Positions 11,410 through 21,959 of a DNA stretch of 64,000 bases are shown here, one piece after another. The stretch lies in the NCBI GenBank assembly GCA_030998225.1, contig JAPYXD010000608.1, positions 7,780,501 to 7,844,500 of the forward strand. Direction: 5' to 3'. Made by a program: the position numbers and the translations under genes. Within the stretch, counting starts at the first letter, position 1. Each line of letters opens with the position of its first letter. The notes beneath the pieces are model-generated. The model searched no databases. It saw nothing but the letters and a program-made list of their open reading frames with translations, and had not been told where the DNA came from. Source of the DNA: Diplolepis rosae (taxonomy: Eukaryota; Arthropoda; Insecta; Hymenoptera; Diplolepididae).

Positions 11410-11640
11410 TTAATTATGAATATATACTTGGAATTGAATACGAAATGAAAAATTGGATTTTATCGAATTCACTTGCAATTTCTGAAACTCGCTTCAATTG
11501 AACATATGTAAAAAACTCCGACTATTTTAACTACAATTCTTATCACTAACATGAATTGTTTTGGTGTATTGAATTTAAGTGAATTTTATACAATTGAATT
11601 ATTCATTACAATTCCAAGTATATTCATTTCAGTGAATGAA
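11410..11640. repeat. Fold-back repeat
   Basis: TATGAATATATACTTGGAAT near 11416 is matched in reverse complement near 11605-11630 (ATTCCAAGTATATTCAT), with further inward pairing around the GAATTCACTTG and AAGTGAATTT words. Non-coding, MITE-like. Confidence 0.55.
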
Positions 11641-11741
11641 GCAGAGTTAACTTAAAGTTTCATGAATTAATTTCAAATTATTGATACATTATTTGTAATC
11701 GCATGCTTGAATTAAAAATTTCGTATTCGCTTTTGGAGCAT

Positions 11742-11950
11742 GCAGAATTCGGAAAATTACGAGACTCGCGACAATGCTCGCAGGACTGATCGCGCCTCGG
11801 CTTCGTCTCGGCTTCGTCTCGGCTTCGTCTCGACTTTGCCTCAGCTACGTCTCGGCTACGCGTCGACTACGCCTTGGCTTCGATCTCCTGCAAGCATTGT
11901 CGCTCGTCACGCAATAACCCTCATTGTGCGCCTATGCACGTAATATACTA
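11742..11950 (+). repeat. Palindromic repeat unit X with an internal decamer array
   Basis: The left part holds AATTCGGAAAATTACGAGAC then GACAATGCTCGCAGGA; the right part holds TCCTGCAAGCATTGTCGCTC and ends in GCACGTAATATACTA. Between them lies a run of near-decamers of the type TCTCGGCTTCG or TCTCGGCTACG (11797-11888). The left terminus seen in other copies (TAGTATATTACGTGCC) is missing. The right end abuts the transposase fragment at 11951. Confidence 0.75.
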
Positions 11951-12573
11951 TTTCAAAACAAGTGGCAGCAAAGGCTCACAACATTTTGTGCACAGAAAAC
12001 ATAAATTGATCATTCCGTCAGGTGGATCATACAACTGGTTCATTACGTGTTTACTTGTGTTCCAATCATGGAATTTTTCCACAGCGAAGATTTTGCACAT
12101 GTCAAACAATGAGTCTCGTGCTTCATATTTAGAATGATAAAGTATACTGTAGGCAATCACCATAAGGGATACGTGACAAGTAGATAACTGAGTTTCAGGA
12201 AACATTACAACGTGACTCATTTTTTTGAAAGAATTAAGGGATGGATTATGTTCATCGGTTAGGTTACTTCTATTGTCGCCGTCGTCTTCACGATCTTCAT
12301 AATCGTCCGAGTCTTCCCAATCATTATCAACAGAACAGTGATCCCAGAACGTGGGAGCTGGCGGCCCCCACCATAGACCCCACCAGCTCATGGCTTCTTC
12401 CTCGCTCGACTGCCATAAGTTGGTTGAATGAGAAAGACACAATGAGCGCGAGACGTCTATGGTGGGGGCCTCCAGCTCCCACTTTCTGGGATCGCTGCAA
12501 CAGAATCAAAATATGGAGCGAAGGAACATATTTCGGGGTTCTCCTCAGTGCTTATAAAAGTGGATCCGCATGA
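11951..12573 (-). pseudogene. EnSpm/CACTA-like transposase, N-terminal part, split by a hAT MITE
   Basis: Skipping the MITE at 12336-12497 and one copy of its target duplication, the minus-strand frame runs from 12573 to 11951 without a stop. It shows an acidic tract (DNDWEDSDDYEDREDDGDN), LMVIAYSILYHSKYEARDSL, SKHVMNQLYDPP and a cysteine pair (CFLCTKCCEP). This layout is that of the N-terminal part of the transposase family seen at 4034-5400. The frame stops exactly where repeat unit X begins; the stop codon uses an X base. Upstream, the frame is closed by a TAA at 12574-12576. The match to the family is by motif order only, so moderately sure. Confidence 0.65.
12336..12497. mobile_element. 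hAT-type MITE, 162 bp, with 8-bp target duplication
   Basis: Ends CAGTGATCCCAGAACGTGGG and, inverted, CAGCGATCCCAGAAAGTGGG extend into a longer inverted repeat (about 44 bp, through GGCCCCCACCATAGAC). It is flanked on both sides by CAACAGAA (12328-12335 and 12498-12505), the 8-bp duplication expected for hAT. The ends resemble those of the 8.2-kb hAT at 53782-62012. It carries no coding sequence and interrupts a transposase frame. Confidence 0.9.
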
Positions 12574-12824
12574 TTAAGGATTTTGTCCTAATTCTACAGT
12601 TTTCACTAAAAGATTGTTCTCTTTAAAAGTATCATTTTCTGTATCTGATAAAGTGTTGTCGAAGAGATGATCTATAGATGAAAATAAATTGATGTTCTAA
12701 GAATCCATGCACGACTCCATACTGCTGGAAATTGACGGCCTTTTAGTTTCTTTGTCGTTATTACTCAGTGTTAAAATCAAATCTACGTGAGAATAAAAAG
12801 AAGGCAAAATTATAATAAATATTA

Positions 12825-14095
12825 TTGGATCTATAACTTGATTCGTGCGGTTTGCTAAGAGATGGCGTAACTCGATTATTATTCCATCGTTCCAATATTC
12901 CGAACATGCGTTGGAAAGCTACTGTCATTGTGCGTCTTTTTCAGTTTATGCCATTCATTTGAAGCGTAAACAACAATAATTTTTTTCACTCAAATATGTC
13001 GAACTTTGTGCCTGAAAAAGTGTTTTTGCGGGGAGTTCTTCTTCATTACTTTATTATGAAGAAAATTGCTGCCGAAAGTCATCGTATTTTGGTCGAAGTT
13101 TATGGTGAACATGCTCTAGCTGAGCGAACGTGCCAAAAGTGGTTTGCACGATTTAGAAGTAGTGATTTTGGCTTGGAAGACGGGCAGCCAAAAAAGTTTG
13201 AAGATGAAGAACTGGAAGCATTACTCGATGAAGATTGTTGCCAAACACAAGAAGAGCTGGCAGAATCTTTGGGAGTCACTCAAGCAGCCATTTCGAAACG
13301 TTTAAAAGCAGCCGGGTACATTCAAAAGCAAGGAAATTGGGTTCCACATGAACTCAAGCCGAGAGACGTTGAAAGACGGTTTTGCATGTCCGAAATGCTG
13401 CTGGGACGCCACAAAAAGAAGTCATTTTTGCATCGGATTGTAACTGGTGATGAAAAATGGATCCATTACGACAACCTCAAGCGCAAAAAATCATATGTGA
13501 AACCCGGCCAACCAGCCAAATCAACGGCAAAGCCGAATATCCATGGCGCGAAGATAATGCTCTGTATTTGGTGGGATCAGAAGGGTGTGCTGTATTATGA
13601 GCTGCTAAACCCGGGTGAAGCTATCATTGGAGAACGCTACCGAACACAATTAATCTGTTTGAAGAGAGCAATAGCCGAAAAACGCCCGGTATATGCGACC
13701 ATACAAGAGGCAATAATTTTCCATCATGAAATCGCTCGGCCTCATGTTGCTATTTTGGTTAAGAACGATTTGGAAAACAGTGGATAGGAAGTTTTACCCC
13801 ACCCGCCTTATAGCCCAGACCTTGCCCCTTCTGACTACCATTTGTTCCGGTTGATGCAGAACGCCCTCACTGGAATACGGTTCACATCAGAACAGGATAT
13901 CAAAAATTGGCTTGATTCATTCTTGGCCGCCAAGCCAGCGCAGTTCTTTTGGGATGGAATCCACAAATTGCTAGAAAGGCGGGAAAAAATCATAGCTTCA
14001 GATGGGCAATACTTTGAGTAATACTATTGTACATGTTTTTCTTAAATAAAAGGTTAAATTTTGAAAAAAACGCACGAATTAAATTATAGATCCAA
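12825..14095 (+). mobile_element. Full-length mariner element, 1271 bp
   Basis: Inverted ends TTGGATCTATAACTTGATTC (12825) and, on the other strand at 14095, TTGGATCTATAATTTAATTC, each flanked by TA (12823-12824 and 14096-14097). Length, ends and TA duplication are those of a standard mariner. A poly-A signal-like AATAAA lies at 14045-14050, after the reading frame. Confidence 0.93.
12996..14021 (+). pseudogene. mariner transposase, one in-frame stop
   Basis: The frame spans 342 codons including the terminal stop. The N-terminal part (residues 1-115) holds the paired helix-turn-helix DNA-binding domains; the WVPHEL linker motif follows, then the catalytic domain with Asp152 in VTGDEKW and the third Asp in APSDYHLF. 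Two defects are visible. The second catalytic position is Glu245 (HHEIARPH) where the sister copy at 7308-7943 has HDNARPH, and codon 264 is TAG (13785) where the sister has TGG (Trp). The rest continues in frame to SDGQYFE. ATG at 12996 is the first in frame and matches the usual mariner start (MSNFVPEK). Sequence style suggests the mauritiana group. Recent but inactive. Confidence 0.93.
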
Positions 14096-14243
14096 TATAA
14101 TTTAGATGATAATTTTTGCAGGTAGAAAAAAATAAATTTTTAATTAACAAGATTGAATAATTCAAGATTATCATCAATATATTTGCAATATCAATGGCTT
14201 AATTATGGATTTTAATTCTCACTTCCATTTCCGGGGTGCGTTC

Positions 14244-14536
14244 ATACCTCAGACAGCAAGCTAGTAGCCACATCCGCAATACGTTTTAGTTTTGGCAGAA
14301 CGGAGAGAGATATATATCTTCTGTTCCTGTTCTACTAAGACTGAAGGTGCCGTCCCATGTGGGCACAAAATGTAAAACAGAAAACGAACAACTAATTACA
14401 GAACACCTTTGAGAAGAAAGAAATCTAAAGCTTTTCTGTAATTGGCTGTCCATTTTCTGCTTTGCATTCTGCGTCCACATGGATGGCACCCTGAAACGTA
14501 CTCTGCATGCGAATACTAACTAGCTAGCTGAGGTAT
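14244..14536. mobile_element. Fold-back MITE, 293 bp
   Basis: Ends ATACCTCAGACAGCAAGCTA and, inverted, ATACCTCAGCTAGCTAGTTA. Internal arms also pair: GGTGCCGTCCCATGTGGGCA (about 14347) with its complement near 14487. No coding sequence. Confidence 0.75.
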
Positions 14537-14810
14537 TAAACAATGCTCTCAGATCGCGGATAAAATTTGCCCTCTCTATTGTACTATTTTATTGAAAAAA
14601 AAATAGTTTATCGAACACAATTCGGAAAAATTTTGAAATTAACATATATCATTTTTTGAAGTTTTTCTTTAATTGTATTAAATTATATTGAAAATTGTCC
14701 TAAATTAGGTTCGACACATTATTTTTTTCCATAAAACGGTAAAGTGGAGAGAGTAAATTTCATCCACGATCCTCTAGGGACCGTTCGAAAATTATGTTTT
14801 ATGTCTTACT

Positions 14811-15012
14811 ACTGGACTCGTTCTTCGTGACCATTTCGCCACAAACTCAAAATATACTCAACCACCATATTCGCCTGAATTGACACCGTGTGACTTCTGG
14901 CTATTCCCCAAACTCAAAAGACCACTCCGAGAACACCGTTTTGACACGATTGAAGAGATACAAGCCGAATCGAAGAAGGCTTTGAAGGCAATTCCGGAAT
15001 CAAAAGATGTTG
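14811..15012 (+). pseudogene. mariner-like transposase, C-terminal fragment
   Basis: A frame open from 14811 reads through PPYSPELTPCDFWLFPKLKR and FDTIEEIQAESKKALKAIPE. The first motif contains the third catalytic Asp region of DD34D transposases; the spacing to the following helix is normal for irritans/SETMAR-like mariners. Upstream and downstream parts are gone. It belongs to a different lineage from the copies at 7232 and 12825. Confidence 0.8.
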
Positions 15013-16620
15013 ATTTGTTAAATTGTCATTCAAATAGTTAATTTTTTGAAAAAAAAATCAAATTGCAACGGAAATTATAATAGTTGAAATATTAACTATT
15101 TTCAAAGGAAATTATGAATTTCATACCAAATAGTTGCATTTTTAACCAATTACACAAACTTTCAACCAAAATAGATCGATTTTAAAATGAGATAAAAATA
15201 TAAAAATGAACCCCCTGACTATAGCATATAAGCATTTAAAATGGCACCATAAATTAATTTTGTAAGCGTACAGTATCACATGCTCTTAATATTGATGGGA
15301 CCTCAAGATAAAAAAATTGTAGGTTTAATGTGTAACTTTAACATTGAATCTTATTTTTTCATGGTTTTAATATTGATATTATAGTATAATTACCAGCTGT
15401 TGAACTCTCTTTAAAAAACTTCAATTTTTCCTCCCATCTCCATCGGGTAGTCGCATGTACTTCTGCTGGATTATAATTGACATCACCAATCACTTGATTT
15501 CGTCATCGTTTATGGGATCCATCTTTATTGTCACTCATCGTGCTCTCTAAATGAAGAAATTACCAATTTATGTACCAAATCTTCCTCATCAACATAACTG
15601 AGGTTTACAGAATCCAATCCACATTATAGATGAACAATATACGATTATTTCAAAATTTCTAATCGTTTTAAGAACAATCATCTAGTCAACTAATTATATG
15701 AAATAAAAACTTTTTTTCATACTGGAACCCTTACCGGCTGAATTTTTTAAATTCAATGTTAAATGATTGAATTTAAAATTTTTAATTTTGTTCACAGACT
15801 GTGTTATACTTCATGTGATATCAAGTGACGTTTAAAGTTATTTCCATAAATTTTCTTTTTAACAATTTTCAAATTCTCGATAAAAAAAAAATAAATTTAG
15901 TCATGTACCTGTGTAAAAAATTCCCTCCCCTTTCGGGGTCCAGGGACCACCCTGATGTATTTGTTAGTTTTTAAAACGGACAAATATTTACAAGATTTAT
16001 AAGTAATTTCGAATAATAATTGTGAAAAATATAAATCGATCTCAACAATATGTTGTGGCTAATGAATTTCGTGCTATTTTTTGAATGTTGAGTTTACCTT
16101 TTTCATTCTTCATAATGTAAATTTGTTTTAAAAAATAAAATTGAAATACTTTTTCCATGAAATACTCATTGTACATAATATAATGATCAAACGTCAAATT
16201 GCGGAATTTTTATACTCATTTTAAAACATTAAGAAAGTCTATCTGCGATCTGAAATATTATTATGTAGTTTGTAAATATGAACACATTTATTTTATTTTA
16301 ATTGTATTATATTATCTTGTAACTATATGTATATTATTGGATAAATAATGACCACTATATTATATTGAACTAATCTCAAGATAAAAAGAAAACTTAAAAA
16401 ATTATTAAAGTTAACGAATATCCCAAACAAATAAGTTTCGATTAAAAATAAAGAGCATTTTATGAAGAATATATTCTAATTAAAATACAATGTATTCATG
16501 AATTGCATGCGCGCACTTTCGCATATTATATGAATTAGGCAAGAGGTGCAGGAGTTTTATAATGTCATTTTAGAAGAGAGAACTATTATTTACAGGTAAC
16601 ATCTAATGATTCAATTAATT
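15013..16620. other. AT-rich DNA without a recognisable gene
   Basis: Very AT-rich with scattered poly-T and poly-A tracts. No coding, RNA or repeat signature seen by eye. Confidence 0.5.
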
Positions 16621-17515
16621 GATGTGCCTCCGACGCGTAAACTCGTTTTTTCGCTACAGTTAAGAGTAGCGCAATTTTGTGTATTGCGCTACAGAGGAAT
16701 GTAATCTAGAAATTGAACTGCGCATGCGCCTATAGCCATACTGCGGAGCACAATCTTCGTCTTATTTTTCTTCTTCTTCGTACAGCGTGAGCACCCTACT
16801 GACAAAGCCTTATACATTTGAACTGCGCATGCTCTATTACAACAAGATACTGCTACACAAGATCGATAAAATCAAAATGGCTGGGACTAGTCGCGAAATA
16901 TCAAGTGTAATAACTAGCGCCGCAAACAACTAAAATACTAGATTAGATTCGAGTGTACGCATAAAAACTCGTATCCGCACCAAAGTCACATAATAGTATA
17001 TTACGTGCCAATGCACACAATGAGGGTTATTGCGTGACGAATGACAATGCTCGCAGGAGATCGAAGCCGAGGCGCGATCAGTCCTGCGAGCATTGTCGCG
17101 AGTCTCGTAATTTTCCGAATTGTGTGCATTGGCACGTATTCTATTTTATGTGACTTTGGTGCGTAAACGAGTTTTTATGTGTACACTCGAATCTAATCTA
17201 GTATTGTAGTTCTTTGCGGCTCTAGTCATTACACTTAATATGTCACGACTAGTCCCGGCCATTTTGATTTTATCGATCTTGTGTAGTAGTAATGGATTTT
17301 AGTAGACGCATTTGCAGTTCAAATGTACAAGGCTTTGCCAGTAAGCTGCTAACGCTGTACGAAGAAGAAGAATAACAAGAAGATTGTGCTCCGTTGCATG
17401 GCTATAGGCGCATGCGCAGTTCAATTTTTACATTTCATTCCTCTGTAGCGCAATATACTTCATTGCGCTACTGTTAACTGTAGAGAAAAAACGAGTTTGC
17501 GCGCTGGTGGCACAT
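16621..17515. mobile_element. Composite palindrome: unit A (minus), unit X, unit A (plus)
   Basis: Unit A in inverted orientation (16621-16992) is followed by a short unit X (16993-17146) and unit A in direct orientation (17147-17515). Outer ends read ATGTGCCTCCGACGCG and, inverted, ATGTGCCACCAGCGCG. X is itself self-complementary (GACAATGCTCGCAGGA against TCCTGCGAGCATTGTC). The whole 895-bp block could fold back on itself. Same architecture at 49200-50629. Confidence 0.8.
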
Positions 17516-17524
17516 CCCAAGAAG

Positions 17525-17895
17525 AAATCATGACACTCTGCCGACTGTGACAATCGCTTAAATGTTGGTCCGATGTAGGAGATCGACTGTTGATTACCAA
17601 CGTTGGTACAATGTTGGGAAACAATTGGCCCAACCTTGTTCCGACTGTGGAAAAAGTAAATTACCGACAGTGGATGTGCAAGGTCTATCCAGTATCTATT
17701 CAGCCCCGGTAGTCGACTGTCAAATACCAGCGTCTGTACAATGTTGGATGTACAACAGGCCCAACCTTCTTCCGACTGTGGAAAAAGTAATTTTCCGACA
17801 GAAAATGTACAAGATCCACCCAGTGTCTAATCAACTCTGATAATTAACACTGTAAAATAACAATGTTTGTACAAAGTTGATTCGACACTGGTACA
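17525..17895. repeat. Minisatellite, unit about 133 bp
   Basis: Two to three diverged units share CCGACTGTGGAAAAAGTAA (about 17648 and 17774), TCGACTGTcaAATACCA and GTACAATGTTGG. The vocabulary (GGCCCAACCTT, CGACTGTGG) resembles the GGCC minisatellites at 2950 and 18783. A 92-codon frame across it is a by-product. Confidence 0.75.
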
Positions 17896-18149
17896 CTCTA
17901 AAAAACGTCTATTGATAGTGAAATTACCTTTCTTTCAGAATGCATCCATTGAAATTAAGCAGATTTCTTTTGTCTATCAATAGAATCGTTTTACTGTTAT
18001 TGTAGTATAGATGATAACCTATTTAATATTGGCATTTGTCAAAGTTGGGCTCGTGTACATTTCTATTATTTATATTAGATAGGTTATATCATACAATTTG
18101 TTTTCTTTTATCCTCGAAATTATTTTTTTTTGGTAAGAGAAAGGATTTC
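17896..18149. other. Spacer with short inverted words
   Basis: TCTATTGATAG and CTATCAATAGA (17917 and 17976) and GATAACCTATT with AATAGGTTATA-like words form small inverted repeats. Possibly a decayed fold-back element. Confidence 0.35.
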
Positions 18150-18770
18150 GACCACGCCTTAGCTTCGATCTCCTGCAAGCATTGACGCTCGTCGCGCAAT
18201 AACCCTCATTGTGCGCCTAGGCACGTAATATACTATTATGTGCCTCCGGCGCGGAAACTCTTTTTTCCACTACAGTTGAGAGTAGCACAATGTTGTGTAT
18301 TCTGCTACAGAGGAATGAAATGAAAAAATTGAACTGCACATGCGCCTATAACCATACAGCAGAGCGTAATCTTCTTCTTATTCTTCTTCTTCTTCGTACA
18401 CCGTTGGCACCGTACTGACAAAGCCTTGTACATGTGAACTACGCATGCTCTATTACAATACGCTACTATTACACAAGATCGAGATAATTAAAATGGCCGG
18501 AACTAGTCGCGAAATATCAAGTGCAATGGACGAGAATCATGATGAATACTAGGTTAGATTCGAGTGTACGCATAAAAACTCGTATACGCACCGAAGTCAC
18601 ATAAAATAGAATATGTGCTAATGCACACAATTCGGGTAATTACGAGACTCGCTTAAAATGCTCGCAGGACTGATCGCGCCTCGGCTTCGTGTCGGCTTTA
18701 TCTCGGCTTCGATTTCCTGCGAGCATTGTCGCTCGTCGCGCAATAACCCTCATTATGCGCGAAATAATAA
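18150..18770 (-). mobile_element. Repeat units X (partial), A (minus) and X
   Basis: A partial X (18150-18236) ends in GGCACGTAATATACTA; unit A in inverted orientation follows (18237-18603), then another X (18604-18770) with GACTGATCGCGCCTCGGCTT and its TCCTGCGAGCATTGTCGCTC end. Unit A here lacks part of its 3' portion near 18530. Confidence 0.75.
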
Positions 18771-18782
18771 TTAATAATATGG

Positions 18783-19222
18783 CGACGATTGGTTCAATCA
18801 TGGCCCAGAGGTGGGCCGACAAAACTATCACGGCCATCTAAGGTAATTCGCCAAGGTTGGCCCGACAGTCGGTTCGAGTCTGGGCCATAGTTGGGCCGAC
18901 AGTTGGGCGTGCAATGGCAACGGAATCTAGTTATTAATATGCCGACGATTGGTTCAACCGTGGCCCAGAGGTGGGCCGACTGAACTGTCATGGTCGTCTA
19001 AAGCAATTCGCCAAAGTTGTCCCGACAGTAGGTTCGAGTCTGGGCCATATTTAAGCCGACGGTCGGGCACATCTTTGGTTGCCGGTGTTAGCTGCCAAAG
19101 TTCGTAAAACCGAAACTATCACAGTTGGCCCATCTATGATCACCAAACCTTGGTCGCAAGAGTAGGGCCAATGATGGCCCGATGGTCCAACTCTGGCAGC
19201 CGACCGAAATTCGCACCTGGGT
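18783..19222. repeat. GGCC-rich minisatellite, inverted copy of the one at 2950
   Basis: The phrase CGACGATTGGTTCAA..ATGGCCCAGAGGTGGGCCGAC occurs at 18784 and about 168 bp later. The sequence from 18783 to 19222 follows the reverse complement of 2950-3335 with an extra unit, ending in GACCGAAATTCGCACCTGGG. Confidence 0.8.
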
Positions 19223-19651
19223 TGTAGAGGTTTTGCTTTATAGGGGGAAGGCTGGAAGTTCAATTCAATAAAACTACTTCTTCTCGAATTTTTCACATAT
19301 CATGTTTGAATAAAACTGGTGAACAAAATATGACAGTGTTTTAATGGAATGAGATATATCATTTCCAGAGTAGTTTTTTGTGCTGAATCCAAATTTGGCC
19401 TCTTGAAGCGAGAATTTTGATTCAAATAAGTAAGTAGGGACGGACCAGGAAGGAGAGAAGCTTGGAGTCATGAAAATCAATTTAATAGGTAATTCGCCAT
19501 TGAACAAACAAGTCAATTTCTTATATTCTATTTTAATCAAGATTTTATAACGCCACTTTCTGGCTGAGTGAAGTCAAGATACACTACTGATCAGGTAACT
19601 GTTTCAATAGAAATAATACAGTGCGCGAGTGATAGGAAACTGCATGATAGT
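19223..19651. other. Intergenic DNA
   Basis: No family recognised; an 88-codon minus-strand frame (19274-19540) shows no known motif and is probably chance. Confidence 0.4.
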
Positions 19652-19655
19652 TTAA

Positions 19656-20459
19656 GGGGGTATGGTGGGTACGGAGCTAGTCAGTCGAGAGAGCGCTTTG
19701 ACTTGCTATTGACTCACGTGGTGGCAATCGTAAATTTGGCAACGTTAGGCATACACTCCACTCAACCGCCCTTCGCCGCGACGTGTTTATTTCGCTTTTT
19801 GTCTAACCTAAAAGATAGACTAATGATACATATCTCAAATAAATATGAGTAAAACCAGTAAAATGTCGTTTTGGAAGAATAAAAGAGTTACTAAAAATAT
19901 TGATGAGCAACGATGCAAGAAAGTAGAGGTAGGAAAAAATATAAGAAACAAAATTTATTTATAAATGTTTCGTTCGTTAAACTAGCTTCAATTAGAACAT
20001 CATATAATGATTCTTGCAAATTTAATCGTAAACTTTTAAAAATGAAGAGAGTTGCGCAGGTCAAGAGCGCGTTGCGCCATTCAAAAATCTGTGCCTAAAC
20101 GTAGCACGTGGAGTCAATGCGACGTTGCCATATCTTACAAATAAATTTTTGATATAAATTATTCAATATCTTTTGAGACAGGTTCTGATTGATAATTTTG
20201 AAAGCACCTATGGATTTCTTATATTTTTCTACGTATCTCAGAATTTTTTCATAATTTTCTCATTTTTAAATATCTTTATAATCTACAAAAACTGCATTTT
20301 CCCATAAGATCACATGTTATTTTCAATAATTAATTTCTCGGATTTGAGGTTCTGAAGGGTCACGAAACTTGAACCATATAGCTCAATTAAGCTATAATAC
20401 GCGTTCTGTCAAAATTACAAGTAATTCTCATTTTTAATAGTCTTGTCCATCATACTCCC
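19656..20459. mobile_element. TTAA-flanked MITE, 804 bp
   Basis: Ends GGGGGTATGGTGG (19656) and, inverted at 20459, GGGAGTATGATGG form an imperfect inverted repeat, each flanked directly by TTAA (19652-19655 and 20460-20463). A TTAA target duplication is typical of piggyBac-type and some other cut-and-paste elements. No transposase frame inside. Confidence 0.65.
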
Positions 20460-20463
20460 TTAA

Positions 20464-21165
20464 AGTTGTACATTCACATTGAATTTTATATCAGTGTGGC
20501 GTTAATTTATATTCTATTTGAAGATAAGCTTTTGGTCGTATCTTCATAATCCGTTTTCACGAACCAGATAAATGATTATGATGTGATTCATCTCGCCTAT
20601 ATCTTCACTTCAAGGGTTTGGTGACCGATACGACGCTTCATTAGCGTCGATAAGTACCTTTTTCAATGAGATTTAATTGGTGATCGCAGGTCCTATTTAT
20701 TACACAAATTCTTATCATATATTCAAATTGTGTAAAATAAGATGTTTTCTGCTTTTATTTAAGCATTTATAGAAACATAATAATCTAAATATTATCCAGA
20801 CGGATGTTTCCATGCATGTGTGACTGTATAACGTGCGATATTATTTATCATTTGAGGACTGCGATTTAAACGATTCGCTAATCCTTATGTTGGCAACGAT
20901 CCGTTCGAAATATTAGAATTGATTGTATTCTGTGAAGATCGATTTAAACTAACGACTCACCTTTGAATAAATATTCTTATATCATTTATATATTGAACGC
21001 CTGCTGATATTTTATTGAAAATTTTTTTAAACGAAAAGCAGTAAATTATTTCAATGCGTTTTTTAACGCAGAATCCATTGATTGTTTCGTTTTTACGACA
21101 CCTTATTGATGCAGAAAAAATTTCAAAAAAGTTTATTGTTCCAGTTGTAATTTTTCGAAAGATAC
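20464..21165. other. AT-rich DNA without a recognisable gene
   Basis: Nothing beyond short chance frames. Confidence 0.5.
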
Positions 21166-21167
21166 AT

Positions 21168-21365
21168 GCACTGAGAGTTTTCGTAAGAGTAAATGATAAA
21201 ATTGAATGAAAATTGAGTATAATATTTTTTTTAAATGGGGAAAGTGAAGGTTTTATTATACTTATTCATATTATGGCATCGAAATTCAATATCATATCAG
21301 CCTTCAAAACGTGTAGAAGGAAAATTAGTATTTTAAACACCAAATATTTCAATCAGAGTTATTAG
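21168..21365 (+). mobile_element. 5' fragment of the MITE family at 33649
   Basis: GCACTGAGAGTTTTCGTAAG starts a stretch that follows 33649-33850 for about 190 bp (shared AGAGTAAATGATAAA, TTTTATTATACTTATTCA and GGCATCGAAATTC words). The opposite end is missing; a different MITE begins at 21406. Confidence 0.7.
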
Positions 21366-21405
21366 ATGTTGTGACATGGTAAATTTTACCCGTCACATGG
21401 AGAAT

Positions 21406-21951
21406 ACATTCGAGATTCCCTGTAACGTAAAGCTCGAGCATCGGAAACCTCTCTGTAACAAACGCGAGAGGGTTCCCCTCCATATCCTACTTGTTGCTAA
21501 GCGCTGTTATGCGCATTATATAATGCGCGCAGTCTGTCTGTCAGTGAGGCTATGTGAATAATATATTTACATAGTTAAAACGGTATAAAAAAGATTTCTG
21601 TGAGTATTGAAGATGGAATTAACTTATTTGACGGTATGTACTCAAAATACTAAAAATATAATAATATAATAATAAAAATATTTATGCTTATATCAGGTGT
21701 ATTTTTTAATATTTTCAGAAAAAAAGAAATTACACTATCAAGTAATTTTTCAATAATTGACAAATAATTTTCTCATTAATTTGTGATAAAAGTCATCAAA
21801 CTCATTGATTACTTTTTCAAATTCGAGCGCGCTTCATTCCGTAGTAGTGGGGGAAGAGGGGTCGATCGTCTGCACGTTATAGGGAGGCGTGACGGGCTTG
21901 TTACAGAGAGGTTTTGTTACAGGGAATTCCGTTATAGGGAATCTCGAGTGT
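21406..21951. mobile_element. MITE with long imperfect inverted ends, 546 bp
   Basis: ACATTCGAGATTCCCTGTAA (21406) and, inverted at 21951, ACACTCGAGATTCCCTATAA; the pairing extends inward through AACCTCTCTGTAACA. The ends carry repeated CCCTGTAAC and CCCTATAAC words. No coding sequence. Confidence 0.7.
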
Positions 21952-21959
21952 ATTTAATT

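Noticed and set aside
11740..11943. Arg/Leu-rich frames (SRLRLGF.. type) here and at 49404-49812
   Set aside because: Direct translation of the decamer array in repeat unit X; no protein signature.
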